From NCBI GenBank assembly GCA_016165875.1, contig JABBOT010000005.1, positions 20,978,520 through 21,042,519 on the forward strand: a DNA stretch of 64,000 nucleotides. Reading direction: 5' to 3'. Source of the DNA: Acanthopleura granulata (Eukaryota > Mollusca > Polyplacophora > Chitonida > Chitonidae). Below are positions 1-11,293 of this stretch, piece by piece. The notes under the pieces were generated by a model, which saw only the letters and a list, made by a program, of their open reading frames with translations, did no database searches and had not been told where the DNA came from. Each line of letters opens with the position of its first letter. The first letter of the stretch is position 1. A program made the translations under genes and the position numbers.

Positions 1-3000
1 TCTCAAACCTAATCACAAAAATGATGAAAGTATATGAACTAAATAACTACGACAACCACTAATTTTCAGACTACTTTCTAATTTCAAAACAAAATCGTCG
101 ATGTCGCTCGATATACTAAATACTGGTGACTCGGTAATAGAGTGTCACGTCTAGTGTCTTCTGCATGGAATTCCAACACTGAAACACCATTCAAAATACC
201 GGTTTCCTTTGTTGTTTTTGGTTTCTAATTACTATGACAAACGACCTATAACTAAACACATGCACTGAACAACTATGGCAACTACGAACTTTTCGGGTCA
301 TGTCCAGTTTTCAGACAAAAGCGTTGAGCTCTGTTTGCTTGTCGGACAGAACAACGGGAGATTCTGAAGGGCTACATAAAAGGGTCCAAATCGCAGTGAA
401 AACGCATTGTTTCCTGTGGTGTAAGAGTGCACCTAAACGTGTGACGGTCTACGTGAAAGGGACAAAGGAGTACACAGCTTTGGACCCTTTTGTTAAATGC
501 GGGAAGGAGTTTTACGTGTTCACCATTGGGAGGAGGTTCATGGTAGTAGTTTATTGTTAGCGAATACAGTGGCTTCAAGACAGCTCTGTTACTCATAGAA
601 ATATGTGAAAGATAAATTGTTTTAAAAGCAACGCTAAACACCAAAGAATTCGCCTCCTCCATCACACACACAACCACACAACTACATCACTTGTCGGAAA
701 ATTCAGTACAAGCATGCATTTTACTATGCTACAGTAAAGGAAATTAAACGTACCCGTATCTTCGCTAGGTAAAGTCATGACTCCATCTGTCATGTCTGTG
801 AATGGAAAAACTTACTTTTATCAGTGTATGTATGTGTTTATGTATGTTTAGGGTTTACCCTAGAGGAACTATTTGAAAACCGTGCAGCAAAAGATGAATA
901 TATCTAACTTACAGTTATACCGATATACCACAATTTTACGGCATTCCGACAGTGTTTTCGGATCTACCTGAATACAAAAACAAAAGTGAAACATCATTGA
1001 AAGCAACGGTTTCTTTACTTGTTTGTATTTTCTCAAACCTAATCACAAAAATGATGAAAGTATATGAACTAAATAACTACGACAACCACTAATTTTCAGA
1101 CTACTTTCTAATTTCAAAACAAAATCGTCGATGTCGCTCGATATACTAAATACTGGTGACTCGGTAATAGAGTGTCACGTCTAGTGTCTTCTGCATGGAA
1201 TTCCAACACTGAAACACCATTCAAAATACCGGTTTCCTTTGTTGTTTTTGGTTTCTAATTACTATGACAAACGACCTATAACTAAACACATGCACTGAAC
1301 AACTATGGCAACTACGAACTTTTCGGGTCATGTCCAGTTTTCAGACAAAAGCGTTGAGCTCTGTTTGCTTGTCGGACAGAACAACGGGAGATTCTGAAGG
1401 GCTACATAAAAGGGTCCAAATCGCAGTGAAAACGCATTGTTTCCTGTGGTGTAAGAGTGCACCTAAACGTGTGACGGTCTACGTGAAAGGGACAAAGGAG
1501 TACACAGCTTTGGACCCTTTTGTTAAATGCGGGAAGGAGTTTTACGTGTTCACCATTGGGAGGAGGTTCATGGTAGTAGTTTATTGTTAGCGAATACAGT
1601 GGCTTCAAGACAGCTCTGTTACTCATAGAAATATGTGAAAGATAAATTGTTTTAAAAGCAACGCTAAACACCAAAGAATTCGCCTCCTCCATCACACACA
1701 CAACCACACAACTACATCACTTGTCGGAAAATTCAGTACAAGCATGCATTTTACTATGCTACAGTAAAGGAAATTAAACGTACCCGTATTTTCGCTAGGT
1801 AAAGTCATGACTCCATCTGTCATGTCTGTGAATGGAAAAACTTACTTTTATCAGTGTATGTATGTGTTTATGTATGTTTAGGGTTTACCCTAGAGGAACT
1901 ATTTGAAAACCGTGCAGCAAAAGATGAATATATCTAACTTACAGTTATACCGATATACCACAATTTTACGGCATTCCGACAGTGTTTTCGGATCTACCTG
2001 AATACAAAAACAAAAGTGAAACATCATTGAAAGCAACGGTTTCTTTACTTGCTTGTATTTTCTCAAACCTAATCACAAAAATGATGAAAGTATATGAACT
2101 AAATAACTACGACAACCACTAATTTTCAGACTACTTTCTAATTTCAAAACAAAATCGTCGATGTCGCTCGATATACTAAATACTGGTGACTCGGTAATAG
2201 AGTGTCACGTCTAGTGTCTTCTGCATGGAATTCCAACACTGAAACACCATTCAAAATACCGGTTTCCTTTGTTGTTTTTGGTTTCTAATTACTATGACAA
2301 ACGACCTATAACTAAACACATGCACTGAACAACTATGGCAACTACGAACTTTTCGGGTCATGTCCAGTTTTCAGACAAAAGCGTTGAGCTCTGTTTGCTT
2401 GTCGGACAGAACAACGGGAGATTCTGAAGGGCTACATAAAAGGGTCCAAATCGCAGTGAAAACGCATTGTTTCCTGTGGTGTAAGAGTGCACCTAAACGT
2501 GTGACGGTCTACGTGAAAGGGACAAAGGAGTACACAGCTTTGGACCCTTTTGTTAAATGCGGGAAGGAGTTTTACGTGTTCACCATTGGGAGGAGGTTCA
2601 TGGTAGTAGTTTATTGTTAGCGAATACTGTGGCTTCAAGACAGCTCTGTTACTCATAGAAATATGTGAAAGATAAATTGTTTTAAAAGCAACGCTAAACA
2701 CCAAAGAATTCGCCTCCTCCATCACACACACAACCACACAACTACATCACTTGTCGGAAAATTCAGTACAAGCATGCATTTTACTATGCTACAGTAAAGG
2801 AAATTAAACGTACCCGTATCTTCGCTAGGTAAAGTCATGACTCCATCTGTCATGTCTGTGAATGGAAAAACTTACTTTTATCAGTGTATGTATGTGTTTA
2901 TGTATGTTTAGGGTTTACCCTAGAGGAACTATTTGAAAACCGTGCAGCAAAAGATGAATATATCTAACTTACAGTTATACCGATATACCACAATTTTACG

Positions 3001-3007
3001 GCATTCC
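1..3007. repeat. Near-identical tandem array, 1030-bp unit, 2.9 copies
   Basis: Units run 1-1030, 1031-2060 and 2061-3007; the third stops abruptly after unit position 947 (GCATTCC at 3001-3007). I see only three substitutions between units: near 1790 (C to T), 2052 (T to C) and 2627 (A to T). The array may continue left of the window. The unit is not simple sequence: it contains an 86-codon open frame on the plus strand and an overlapping 101-codon frame on the minus strand. A block around unit position 150-190 resembles the SINE family 2 core (GTGTCATGTCTGGTGTCTTC-like). Near-identity implies recent amplification, ongoing homogenisation, or an assembly artefact. Confidence 0.97.
300..560 (+). 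CDS. Hypothetical 86-codon open frame in each tandem unit
   Basis: The frame recurs unchanged at 1330-1590 and 2360-2620. It begins with ATG, but an acceptor-like TTTTCAG lies 14 bases in (311-314), so it could be an internal exon starting at 315. The residues look protein-like and not low-complexity (for example VTVYVKGTKEYTALDPF), but I recognise no family. Identical copies give no substitution test of coding. It could be chance, since an opposite-strand frame of 101 codons overlaps it. Confidence 0.15.
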   Translation: MSSFQTKALSSVCLSDRTTGDSEGLHKRVQIAVKTHCFLWCKSAPKRVTVYVKGTKEYTALDPFVKCGKEFYVFTIGRRFMVVVYC

Positions 3008-3147
3008 CAAATGAACAAATCCCCATATAAAGCTCGTTTTATTGCGGGGATAAAAATCCGTACGACCACACTTTTACCTGCCTTCTTCACGAAGGCACTG
3101 CGAGAAGTGCTATCATTTTAGTACAATCACTGTTGTGCAAAGTTCAG

Positions 3148-3419
3148 GCGTAAATTGTTTGTGGATTCTTAAGAACTCATACCGTCTAGCTGTAAAACTG
3201 GACGATCAAATGCACATACAGTTTAAAGACAGCACTTGGGATTTCTCTAACGTTTGTACTTTTATACCTTACACAGATTTAGTTGATAGAATTTCGCCAT
3301 TAGCTGTTGCGGTGTGTAATGAAACCAAGCACCGCTACATCAATGCCAGCGGCAACAAGGTCCACTACATTCCACCGTCACCATTCATGGGGTGTTTATT
3401 GTTATTTATTGTTTATTGA
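3148..3419 (+). CDS. Possible single exon of an unknown extracellular protein
   Basis: An open frame of about 90 codons follows an acceptor-like AGTTCAG (3141-3147), just right of the tandem array. It encodes a mixed hydrophilic/hydrophobic stretch with four cysteines, a CLWIL start and two N-glycosylation sequons (NETK, NASG), which would suit a secreted domain. It ends in a hydrophobic run before TGA. No domain family is recognised and no clear donor site or partner exon is visible. It could be an ancestral relative of the open frame in the tandem unit, but the resemblance is weak. Confidence 0.2.
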
Positions 3420-4810
3420 GTAACTTGAATCTCTCGTTAGTAACATCTATGTGAAATTTGGGGAAACCACTCACCAGCAACGTACAAGTATTCTAATGGG
3501 TACCAATTGTGCCCCACTTCAGCAGACCTATACCTGCTCTCTTATGAGAACGATTATATGCAGGAGTTATCTAAGAGTGATCTTCTCAGACTCGATCTTT
3601 CTCAGTAACCAAAGGGTATGTTGATGATTTGATACTGTAAACAACTCGTATATTGAAAAGGCAGTGAAAGATATATATCCATCTTCGTTGTATTTAAAAG
3701 AAGTTACAGTCTCTTCATATGGTAGACCTTGCCGACGAGTCCTGTGTCCTTGCTCTAACCTCTCAATACCCAGTGACAAGCTCGAGGGACCCTGATTTAT
3801 ATGATATATTTAATCTAGGTATTGGTATATACCACCCGTTGGACGTTCCGGGTCAATCATCGGAAGACCAATTTAGGACAAAATCATGCCAAGAGAATCA
3901 GTCAACAGTTTGTAGTGATGCCGGACAGACACATGGAACGTTAACCTGAAGGTAGTTTTATGTACTGAACAGTCTTTCTGCACCAATGACTTAAAACCAA
4001 CCCACTACACGCAGAATGGAATTTTAACAACGTTTATACAGATAAGCATCGACTAAGCAAACGGGGGTAAAGCCCATGTCTCCCAGTTTGTCACTCAACA
4101 CAAGAGGATATGGAAATTATTTGTCATTTTGTTGGTGTTGAAATGAAACCGTACCTGAGATTCTTCTATACTTTTTCTTGCTTCATTCCATGATATTTTG
4201 TTTACAAATGTAAACTTCTCAATTATTAAACTTAAAGTATCGAAGAATACGAACTTGACACATCGGTAATTAGGCGCGTCTGTCTTTCCGACCTCATAGA
4301 AAAGTGCTGACTACTTCCACTTTCAGGTAACTATCTTTCGCTATATGGAGTGTCATGTCTGGTGTCTTCTGCGTGAAGATCCAGTGAAGCGATGCGGGGA
4401 ATATGTGACCTTTAATGACAAGACCAATTCAGACAGCATATTTTTGGAAATATAACGTGATATAATGGCCATTTGGTTAGTGAAGGTAAGGCTCCATCTG
4501 TGATTGGAAACACATATATGGTATATTAAATATAATAATAATACATAAAGGATGTTTTCAGCAAAAGAGTACTACTGAATACAACCAATACTCGCCAACT
4601 ATTTACCGTTTTCGAGGTATGTTTGGTGGTGGTATCGTAAATATGCCTAGACAGTCGGGGAAATGTCAAGGCTTTCATTTGTTTATTTGCCCTGAAGTCA
4701 CCTACAGGCTATAAGGCTGTCGTCGTGCAAGCGAGAGGTCCGGACACACTACCAGGTTGGGTTCTCCATACGGTTTTTAAAAACTGACACACTTAATTCT
4801 ATCACACTGT
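3420..4810. other. Gap without a recognisable gene, degenerate repeat traces
   Basis: No exon was found here on either strand. Around 4340-4400 a GTGTCATGTCTGGTGTCTTC match to the SINE family 2 core is followed by sequence weakly resembling the 1030-bp unit (CTCCATCTGTGATTGG near 4490, CAGCAAAAG near 4560). This may be an old, diverged relative of the unit. I searched this interval and 1-3007 for a gene A transmembrane exon on the minus strand and found none. Confidence 0.4.
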
Positions 4811-4814
4811 GTCC

Positions 4815-4990
4815 CGGTGAAGAGTGTCTGGTGTGTCCAGCATCGCGTTCCACTGAGGCAACACTGTATTTATTGGAGTGGTGTTTACGCCGCACTCAAG
4901 AATATTTCACTTATAAGACGGCGGCCAGCATTAGAGTGGGAGCAAACTCACTTTCATCCGCAGGTTACTGGCAGATCTTCCCCCGGTAAG
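4815..4990 (-). repeat. SINE family fragment shared by both gene copies
   Basis: It contains the minus-oriented family 1 tail (CGCACTCAAGAATATTTCAC, then CGGCGGCCAGCATTA). It is preceded by GTCCAGCATCGCGTTCCACT, a family 2-like piece. The same composite sits at 40315-40440, next to the equivalent EGF exon of gene B, so this insertion predates the gene duplication. Flanking sequence (GTAGAGTGAAAAAAAAT, then CAAGCATGATTACA) is also shared. Confidence 0.75.
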
Positions 4991-5200
4991 CTAGGCCCTT
5001 GGGTCAGTGTGCTGTGCTACCGCGCTGAGTATGCTCGGGGCCACGGAAATTGCTCTCTATGCTACGGAAGGGTACATTGTTGCCATATATGTAGAGTGAA
5101 AAAAAATATTCTTCTACAGGAGGATAACTTTGGGAATTACAAGCATGATTACATTTTAAAATGGTTCAACACTATTCAGTATGTATTATTCAACACTAAC

Positions 5201-5326
5201 CTCCAACACAGGTGCGGCCGTCCGCTTTTAGATTGACGCGATCTGCGCATGCGCACGTCTTGCCATTGGGCGTAGGAAGACAGAGACCACTACAGCCCCC
5301 ATTATTCTCACTGCACAGGTTAATGA
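5201..5326 (-). CDS. Gene A exon A16: EGF-like domain 3
   Basis: 126 nt, entry phase 1, exit phase 1. Acceptor TTTCAG at the 5326 side, donor GAG|GTTAGT. It encodes a six-cysteine EGF-like domain of the LRP type: CSENNGGCSGLCLPTPNG, KTCACAD, then RTC. Compared with exon B16 it has NLC for the usual NPC, and GRTC for FPTC. This is the last gene A exon I can identify; the following intron would have to reach past the SINE and possibly the tandem array to find an anchor exon. Confidence 0.92.
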
Positions 5327-5771
5327 CTGAAATTGAACAACAACAAAAATAAAACAGTAACTGCTACAACTCTAAGCTGCACGGAATATTAGCGCAGGCT
5401 AAATCTAGAAACCACTAACCTAATGCAACAATCACAAGTTTCCTAACGAAAGGAAATGAAAAAGAAGACAGTTTCGTCCCCGTGGTTGAACAAAGATGCA
5501 CATTCATCTCCTGCACTCTAACGTGCGTGTACTCCTGTGTTCGGTGTGCAAATGAAGCTTGCATCAACCTGGAGCGTATAGAATAAAGCGAATCCTCCAA
5601 ATAAAATCACTGATCTTAGGTTTGGGATGAAAAGCAGACCGCCTTTATTCACTTTGTCTCATTATAAGCTGAAAATACCTGATAAACACACTGAAAGAAA
5701 AATGAATGAAATACTGAGTATTTTCAGAAAAACTTCTGGCGTAATTTGAAATACAGTCTTGTTGAATTTAC

Positions 5772-5887
5772 CTGGATTTCGTTTGTTGGGTCGCACGACA
5801 AGAAAGTCTCCTAGTTCGGCAAATATTGGAGACTCCATAACAAAATGGCTGTTAGATCCGTCCGCCTTGTTTACGACAGTAATGCCT
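5772..5887 (-). CDS. Gene A exon A15: closing strand of propeller 3
   Basis: 116 nt, entry phase 2, exit phase 1; acceptor TTATAG, donor CCAG|GTAAAT. It encodes GITVVNKADGSNSHFVMESP and ends VVRPNKRNP, the sequence that closes the sixth blade before an EGF domain. Exon B15 has the same length and differs mainly at SHF/RRV. Confidence 0.9.
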
Positions 5888-6351
5888 CTATAAAGACAAA
5901 GTCAGTGAAGCGTACATGTAAAAGAGAATCAAAGAAGGGAGCAAGTAAGTAAGTAAGTAAGTTTAAAGCCAAGTTTCACAGTTTATTACAAGTAGAGTAG
6001 CATATAATATTATTAAAATTAAAATTATTACTACTCTGAATTCCAAAAGAAACGCGAATTTTTCCAATGTCAAATCGAAAGTACATTCTGAGTAATCAAA
6101 AGTGTGTAGATATGTAATGGGTGTTCCAGAGAGTGTTTTTCAGTTTTAATGATGAGTATCTTCCCCAAACGCAGCAACCGTGGTGTCAGACGGCACCGAA
6201 TCGTACTGATTTTAATTTTCATATTCCTCGTGAAGTGTTTACTAGTTGAGTTGAATGCGCTTTCTTTTCACGAGATTCTTGATCTGAGAATTCTTCTTAA
6301 GGAACATAAATCGCAGAACCGTTGCATTCGCATTCTGATGCAACAGTGACC

Positions 6352-7372
6352 ATGGCACGTCAAAGAGCCATCGGAAATATTGAGGCAGGTTGGAACGTCT
6401 CACGTGTCGCCAGGCATTATGGTACTCATCAGCCCTTCATATACAGATTGCTTAATCGCTACAAGCAGACAAACACCGTCAGTGATCGTGCTCGGAGCGG
6501 AAAACCTCGTGTGACGTCAAACCATAAAGGCCGCTTCATTGCCAATTCCGATCGTCGGAATCGGTTCCTGCAAGCAGCTACTACAGCTCGAAACACAGCT
6601 GGAACAACGAACCGACCCACCAGCACCAATACTGCACGTCGGACGTCAACGACGCGGGTTTGCGTTGCGGTCGACCTTATGTTGGTTCAAGTTTGACTGC
6701 ACGTCACAGACGCGCTGGACTCAACTAGGCCGCGGGTCATCGGAAGTGGCACAATGGCCAGTGGCAGAATATCGTCTTTTCGGATGAAAGTCGATTTGGC
6801 ATCGACGCAGAGGACGAGTGAGGGTATGGCGACGTAGAGGTGAAAGGCTCACTGATCCATGTGTACTGGTGAATGACCGTTGGGGAGGGCCTTCCGTCAT
6901 GTTTTGGGGGGCAATCAGCTGGGGACGTTACGTTCCGCCTGTGATCGTCCAAAACAATGGACAGTTACGTGGTAGCGGCGTCACGGCGCAGTGCTATGTC
7001 GATGAAGTGTTGAGGCCTGTAATCGTTCCATTTTTTGCTCGAGGACACAATCTTGGTCTTCAGCAAGATAACGCAAAAGCACATACTGCAAGACTGACAC
7101 AGACATTTCTCTTGAACAACGGCATCTAGACGATGGATTGACAAGTTTTAAGGCCGGATATAAATCCAATCGAGGCCTTCAGGGATGAAGTTGAACGCCG
7201 CATTCGCCATCAACTCATGCAGCCACTTACCTTGCAACAACTGCAACAAAGCGTCGTTTACACTTACAATAAGATTCTTCGGAGGTTCATCCGAAGTCTC
7301 TTCAATAGCATGGGTAGAAGATGTGCTGCTGTTGTTGACGTTAATGGTGATCACACTCTTTATTTACGTTAA
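6352..7372 (+). pseudogene. Decayed Tc1-type DD34E transposase
   Basis: Starts at ATGGCACGTCAAAGAGCC. The N-terminus is a Tc1-like helix-turn-helix (ARQRAIGNIEAGWNVSRVAR) continuing to RARSGKPRVTS. A second block holds the first catalytic Asp (SDESRFGIDAED, Asp codon 6783-6785), then VRVWRRRGERL and WGAISWGRYVP. The second Asp is in LQQDNAKAHTA and the Glu in PDINPIEAFRDEVERRI, 34 residues apart (DD34E). The C-terminus reaches TAA at 7370-7372. The gene is broken: at least two frameshifts (between 6540 and 6783, and near 6812) and in-frame stops TAG 7127-7129 and TGA 7139-7141. It lies in the gene A intron between A14 and A15, opposite in strand to the host gene. Terminal inverted repeats were not identified. 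Confidence 0.93.
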
Positions 7373-8019
7373 TTTTTATTCCATCAGAAAAACTATTCCC
7401 AAAAGGTGTGGCCATTGAGTCAAATTAAATGAGTTTTCCATTTCCATTCATTCAGAAGAATCAGAACGATAAGAGCTTTTAATTGAGTTATTGTCTTGTT
7501 GTGTAAGAGAAATATGTTTTAATAAAGTCAACCGGCTCTTACTCATTTGCAGGTTATACTATTTCTCCCATTTGCATTTCTTTTGGGATTCAGTATATAT
7601 TGGATATTTAAGAGCTTCGTTTTTTAAGTCGGACCGAACAGTACTTTATCTAACCGCACCTGTCAACCAATCCACAATCATGACGCTTGATTATACCTTC
7701 ACATGATTGGATTTCTAAACTGTGCTAAAAATACATTCATTCACACCATGGCAGTCAGGTTTATGAGTGAAGGTAAACAACGCCCCCAGTGTGACACTCG
7801 ACAACACCCCTGACGTAAAGCAGTAGCAGGATGTACTGGAGCTGAAGACAAACAAGCTCACCTCATTAATCAAGGGTATGCCGTCTGCAGCGAGAGGGAC
7901 GCCATCCATAACTGAGCCAGCCACGGTTATATACAAGTTTATTCAAATATTTACTCATTCGTGTGATCGCTTATTAATGGCGAGAGCGCAGACCATAGCT
8001 CGCCGTGTAACTGACACAC

Positions 8020-8187
8020 CTATTGACTGTGTGTGGTGTCATGCATGGTGTCTTAGGCATGATGTTTCAGTGGCGGCAACACTTAAGCGGCATGGACTCG
8101 CCCTGCCACAAGGAGACACAGTATATATATATATTCTAAGGATTTCTCGTTGTCATATAACTTAAAAATTGTTGACTACGAAGTATT
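8020..8187 (+). repeat. SINE family 2, 3' part
   Basis: Matches the core seen at 43200-43370: TGTGGTGTCATGCATGGTGTC, GATGTTTCAGTGGCGGCAAC, GACTCGCCCTGCCACAAGGA, then a TATATA-rich stretch and CGTTGTCATATAACTT. The tRNA-like head is missing. It directly abuts a minus-oriented SINE family 1 fragment. Confidence 0.8.
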
Positions 8188-8303
8188 TATTTACTTGATT
8201 GGTGTTTTACTCATACGACGGCGGCCAGCATTATGGTGCGAGAAAACCGGGCGGGTTGCTGGCAGACCTTCCCACGTACGGCAGGAGAGGAGGTAAAGCC
8301 CAA
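8188..8303 (-). repeat. SINE family 1 fragment
   Basis: Reads TTGATTGGTGTTTTAC, CGACGGCGGCCAGCATTATG, GGTTGCTGGCAGACCTTCCC and TACGGCAGGAGAGGA: the reverse complement of the family 1 body and tail, with an internal deletion and no tRNA-like head. Confidence 0.85.
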
Positions 8304-8416
8304 GCATAAATTCACAAACATACACGCATACATTCATACATACAAAGCCGTGGGCAAATGCACGTTTAAGACCTGAAAGGAACAAATTCAGCCTGTTCGT
8401 AAGAAGGAGGAATCAC

Positions 8417-8573
8417 CCTTTGTTCCATGCAGTATAATACAGCTTATCTCCGTGGATGACGAGCGCCATGATGAAAGCATCAGGATCCTTTACAAGTATT
8501 CGTCTGTCAGCTCCAAACAGAGTACATCGCTCTATGACGTCTCGATGCCCGTCAGACCAAAACAGGCGGTCCT
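8417..8573 (-). CDS. Gene A exon A14: propeller 3 blades
   Basis: 157 nt, entry phase 1, exit phase 2. It encodes EDRLFWSDGHRDVIERCTLF and later GDKLYYTAWNK, two YWTD-type strands. The acceptor is TTACACAG. The donor is GG|GTGATT, weaker than the GG|GTGAGT at the same place in gene B; reading on would hit TGA at once, so splicing here matters. Confidence 0.92.
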
Positions 8574-9344
8574 CTGTGTAAAACACATTTCATAATGCGT
8601 ACAGAGTTCAAACAAATTTAAAGAAAATGTTATTTTAGAAGAGGGGCCGACACGATCAAGGCCATTTTTTCTGATGTGCTTGTTATCTTGTACTGAAATC
8701 CATATTGCTAAAACATTTGTTACCAATGTTCAAATGACATCAGCGGACAACCCCGGTCTCGGGGTTATAGAAAAAAATCACCCTTGACTGGTTAAAACTC
8801 ACAACATGGCTATGCTTTCGTTTTGCACATTGTATCCGATTTTGCTTACTTTAAACTGTGATATCTCGGTTATGCAACATCACAAAGAAAAATGCTTTTC
8901 GAACTTTATGTTGGAAACTTTATCGATGCATATATAGGTTTGGTCTGGTGTTGTCCTTCCTTTTAAACGTAAGACTACTGGGCATAAGGGTCGCTTGGTT
9001 ATTCGGTCTAGTCGAAGTTTATCACTTGGAGACAAAGGCCACCAGCACAGAGCGCTGAGTTAATGACGGCTTCCTTGCTTGCTTGGAGTTTAATAGCGCT
9101 TTCAACACTATTAGTGTCATATGATGACGGTGTCTCATTAAAATTTCTTGAAGCCTAGATATCACCCGAATTGATTAAGCACTCTGCAGATCTTAAAGGA
9201 ATAGACCACGCAAAACGTTATGGCTAGTGAAAAGGCTTTCACTGATATTTTTTTGTAAGTAAAAGGTTTAAAAATAGATGCTCACGAGCTCAAGTGAAGA
9301 GATTTACTTTGGCACCACACTGTATAGCGATCTGACGACCTTAC

Positions 9345-9472
9345 CTTCGAAGTCGATGGCAATTCCATTTGGGAATTTAATCTCAGTTCTAATGATGGTT
9401 TGCCGTTCCGACCCATCCATGTTTGCCCTCCCCACGTGAGCACCAGAGCCATAAGCCGTCCAGAACATTATC
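9345..9472 (-). CDS. Gene A exon A13: propeller 3 blade
   Basis: 128 nt, entry phase 2, exit phase 1; acceptor TCCACAG, donor GAAG|GTAAGG. It encodes [20 protein letters not shown], then PNGIAIDFE, a canonical YWTD-repeat pattern in which each blade ends in a GxIxxxNxDG and PxGIAxD signature. Confidence 0.93.
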
Positions 9473-9849
9473 CTGTGGACATTGGGTATATATTGTTCAA
9501 ACCAAAGACAATCCTACAACTGCCGAACTAGTTTAACGCAAACTAAACGTTTTCCTTCTCTCTTCTTTCCTATATTAAAACGTTATGCAAGGTGTTAGCG
9601 CGCTAGTGCAGTACTACCCAGGCGCCTGTTTCACAAAACATTTTTGGGCTTTAGTATAAAATTGTAATCCAAGTTAAACTGTGAAACACATGCATAACAT
9701 TGGTCAAATTTTCACCGCCGATTTTATGGTGCCATAGGGTGATTTCATCAAAGTTTGAGCATCGAACATCAAATATTTAGTTTCTTTTTTAAAGATTAAA
9801 GTTTTGGGATTTTAGCCCAAAATCCCTTTGTGAAGTATCCCAGGAGTAT

Positions 9850-9975
9850 CCCACCTATGCAGTTGCTGCTGAGGGTTCATACAGCTCCGTCCGGTTTCCT
9901 CCAACCACAACGAAGTCATTTAAGGGAAGTATTCTTGAGTACAGCGTAAAACTCCAATCAAATAAATAATCACCA
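9850..9975 (+). repeat. Degenerate SINE family 1 tail
   Basis: Contains CTCCGTCCGGTTTCCTCCAA, then TATTCTTGAGTACAGCGTAA, AACTCCAATC and an AAATAAAT tail, matching the 3' half of family 1. Confidence 0.7.
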
Positions 9976-10612
9976 TGATAATCCTAAGCGCACCTATCGT
10001 CACATTCAACACAGGAAATAAAACTAGAGATAGGTATTGATGTTATATCTGGTGGGAACAGGTCTGAAGTTGGAAGAACTCTATCAGAGGCCACACGGAG
10101 TAACCACCAATTCGAACTTGAGGCCACAGCGGTGGGAGCTGGCTGCGAGCACGTGACCTCGCGTCAGGAGCGATGCTTTAGGTGAAAAAACCCAGCTAAG
10201 GCTTCACTAATCATTTGAAATATTTCGTAGCAAGAGTATCGTTGCAAATGTGTGACGTATAAGTGATGTTTCTGCCAATTATATAACATGCCATAAGTCA
10301 CACAACCATTTCTAGTACTCATAAAAGAGATTTCATCGTTGCAGGTCAAATAAGCCATATAACATTTGGCAGTCACACAAAATTAGCAAATTTCGTGAAT
10401 CTTATTCAAGTGCTTGTGACTAAAGCATTGAAAAGTACAAGTAAAAAATAGTACAGTGTGTAATGCTGTAGCACGAATATTCTGGCCACACGCTTTTATT
10501 TATTCCACCTATTACCAATTCTGCTTATGTGCACTGACTTTCTGCTCGAAACACCTATCTGGCTAAATGACTATCGCTTGAGATCAAAATAAATACTTGA
10601 GGAATCGCTTAC

Positions 10613-10799
10613 CCCTTTGAGCTGTATAGGGCCACGGCTCGGGCCCCATGAAGGTTTTTGATTAAAGTCTTCTTAGACTTGCCATCAGGAGTGACGACGC
10701 CGATATAACCTGTGCCGTTCACGTAATCTGGACTGTTGGCTGAGAAGAAGATGTTCCCAGTGACTTCGTCCACCTGTAACCGGCTGGCCAAATCCTTTC
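10613..10799 (-). CDS. Gene A exon A12: propeller 3 blade
   Basis: 187 nt, entry phase 1, exit phase 2; acceptor TTTTTCAG, donor AAGGG|GTAAGC. It encodes RLQVDEVTGNIFFSANSPDY, then VVTPDGKSKKTLIKNL and ARAVALYSSKG. The second half is almost identical to exon B12; the loop ANSPDYVNGT differs completely from B12 (ARRKRVLGSI). Confidence 0.93.
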
Positions 10800-11293
10800 C
10801 TGAAAAATCCACAAATACAAATATAATGATACTGACAGTAGTGTCACGCTGTAGACAATTTGTAGAAATTATCCAAACATAAAACACGGAAAGAAACGTC
10901 GCCCAGAAAAGGCAAGAGCGTTACAAGGCTCCATATATACTTGACAAATCTGCCATCCGACTTTTCCTTTTTAAATTTGGGTTACTCTGGTTACATATAT
11001 GAAATTTAATTTTCGTTTCAGGTTTTATAGATGCTCTGATGTTCGATTTCTCGGATATCAGATCACTCGACTGCATTTCTACAAAACATTTTAGATCTTT
11101 CTTTAATTAAAGCCATCATCGATGATGAAATCTACTGAGCAACCTTTTCACGTCCTTGAAGTCTTAACTCCACGTAAAGCATCCATATCAATCACCTAGA
11201 AACTTTGTTCCTGTCAGCAAGAAATAACATATATCGATCAAACGCAGATGTCATCAACACAAATTCTGAAGGAAGTCTTCAGTACACGCATAC

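Noticed and set aside
372..677. 101-codon minus-strand open frame in each tandem unit
   Set aside because: It overlaps the plus-strand frame, has no recognised domain, and identical copies offer no independent coding evidence.
4817..5236. 139-codon plus-strand frame
   Set aside because: It crosses a SINE fragment and the antisense of exon A16.
5945..5962. GTAA microsatellite
   Set aside because: Only about four to five units; trivial and unlikely to be informative.
7148..7354. Minus-strand open frame over the transposon 3' end
   Set aside because: It is the antisense shadow of the transposase C-terminus.
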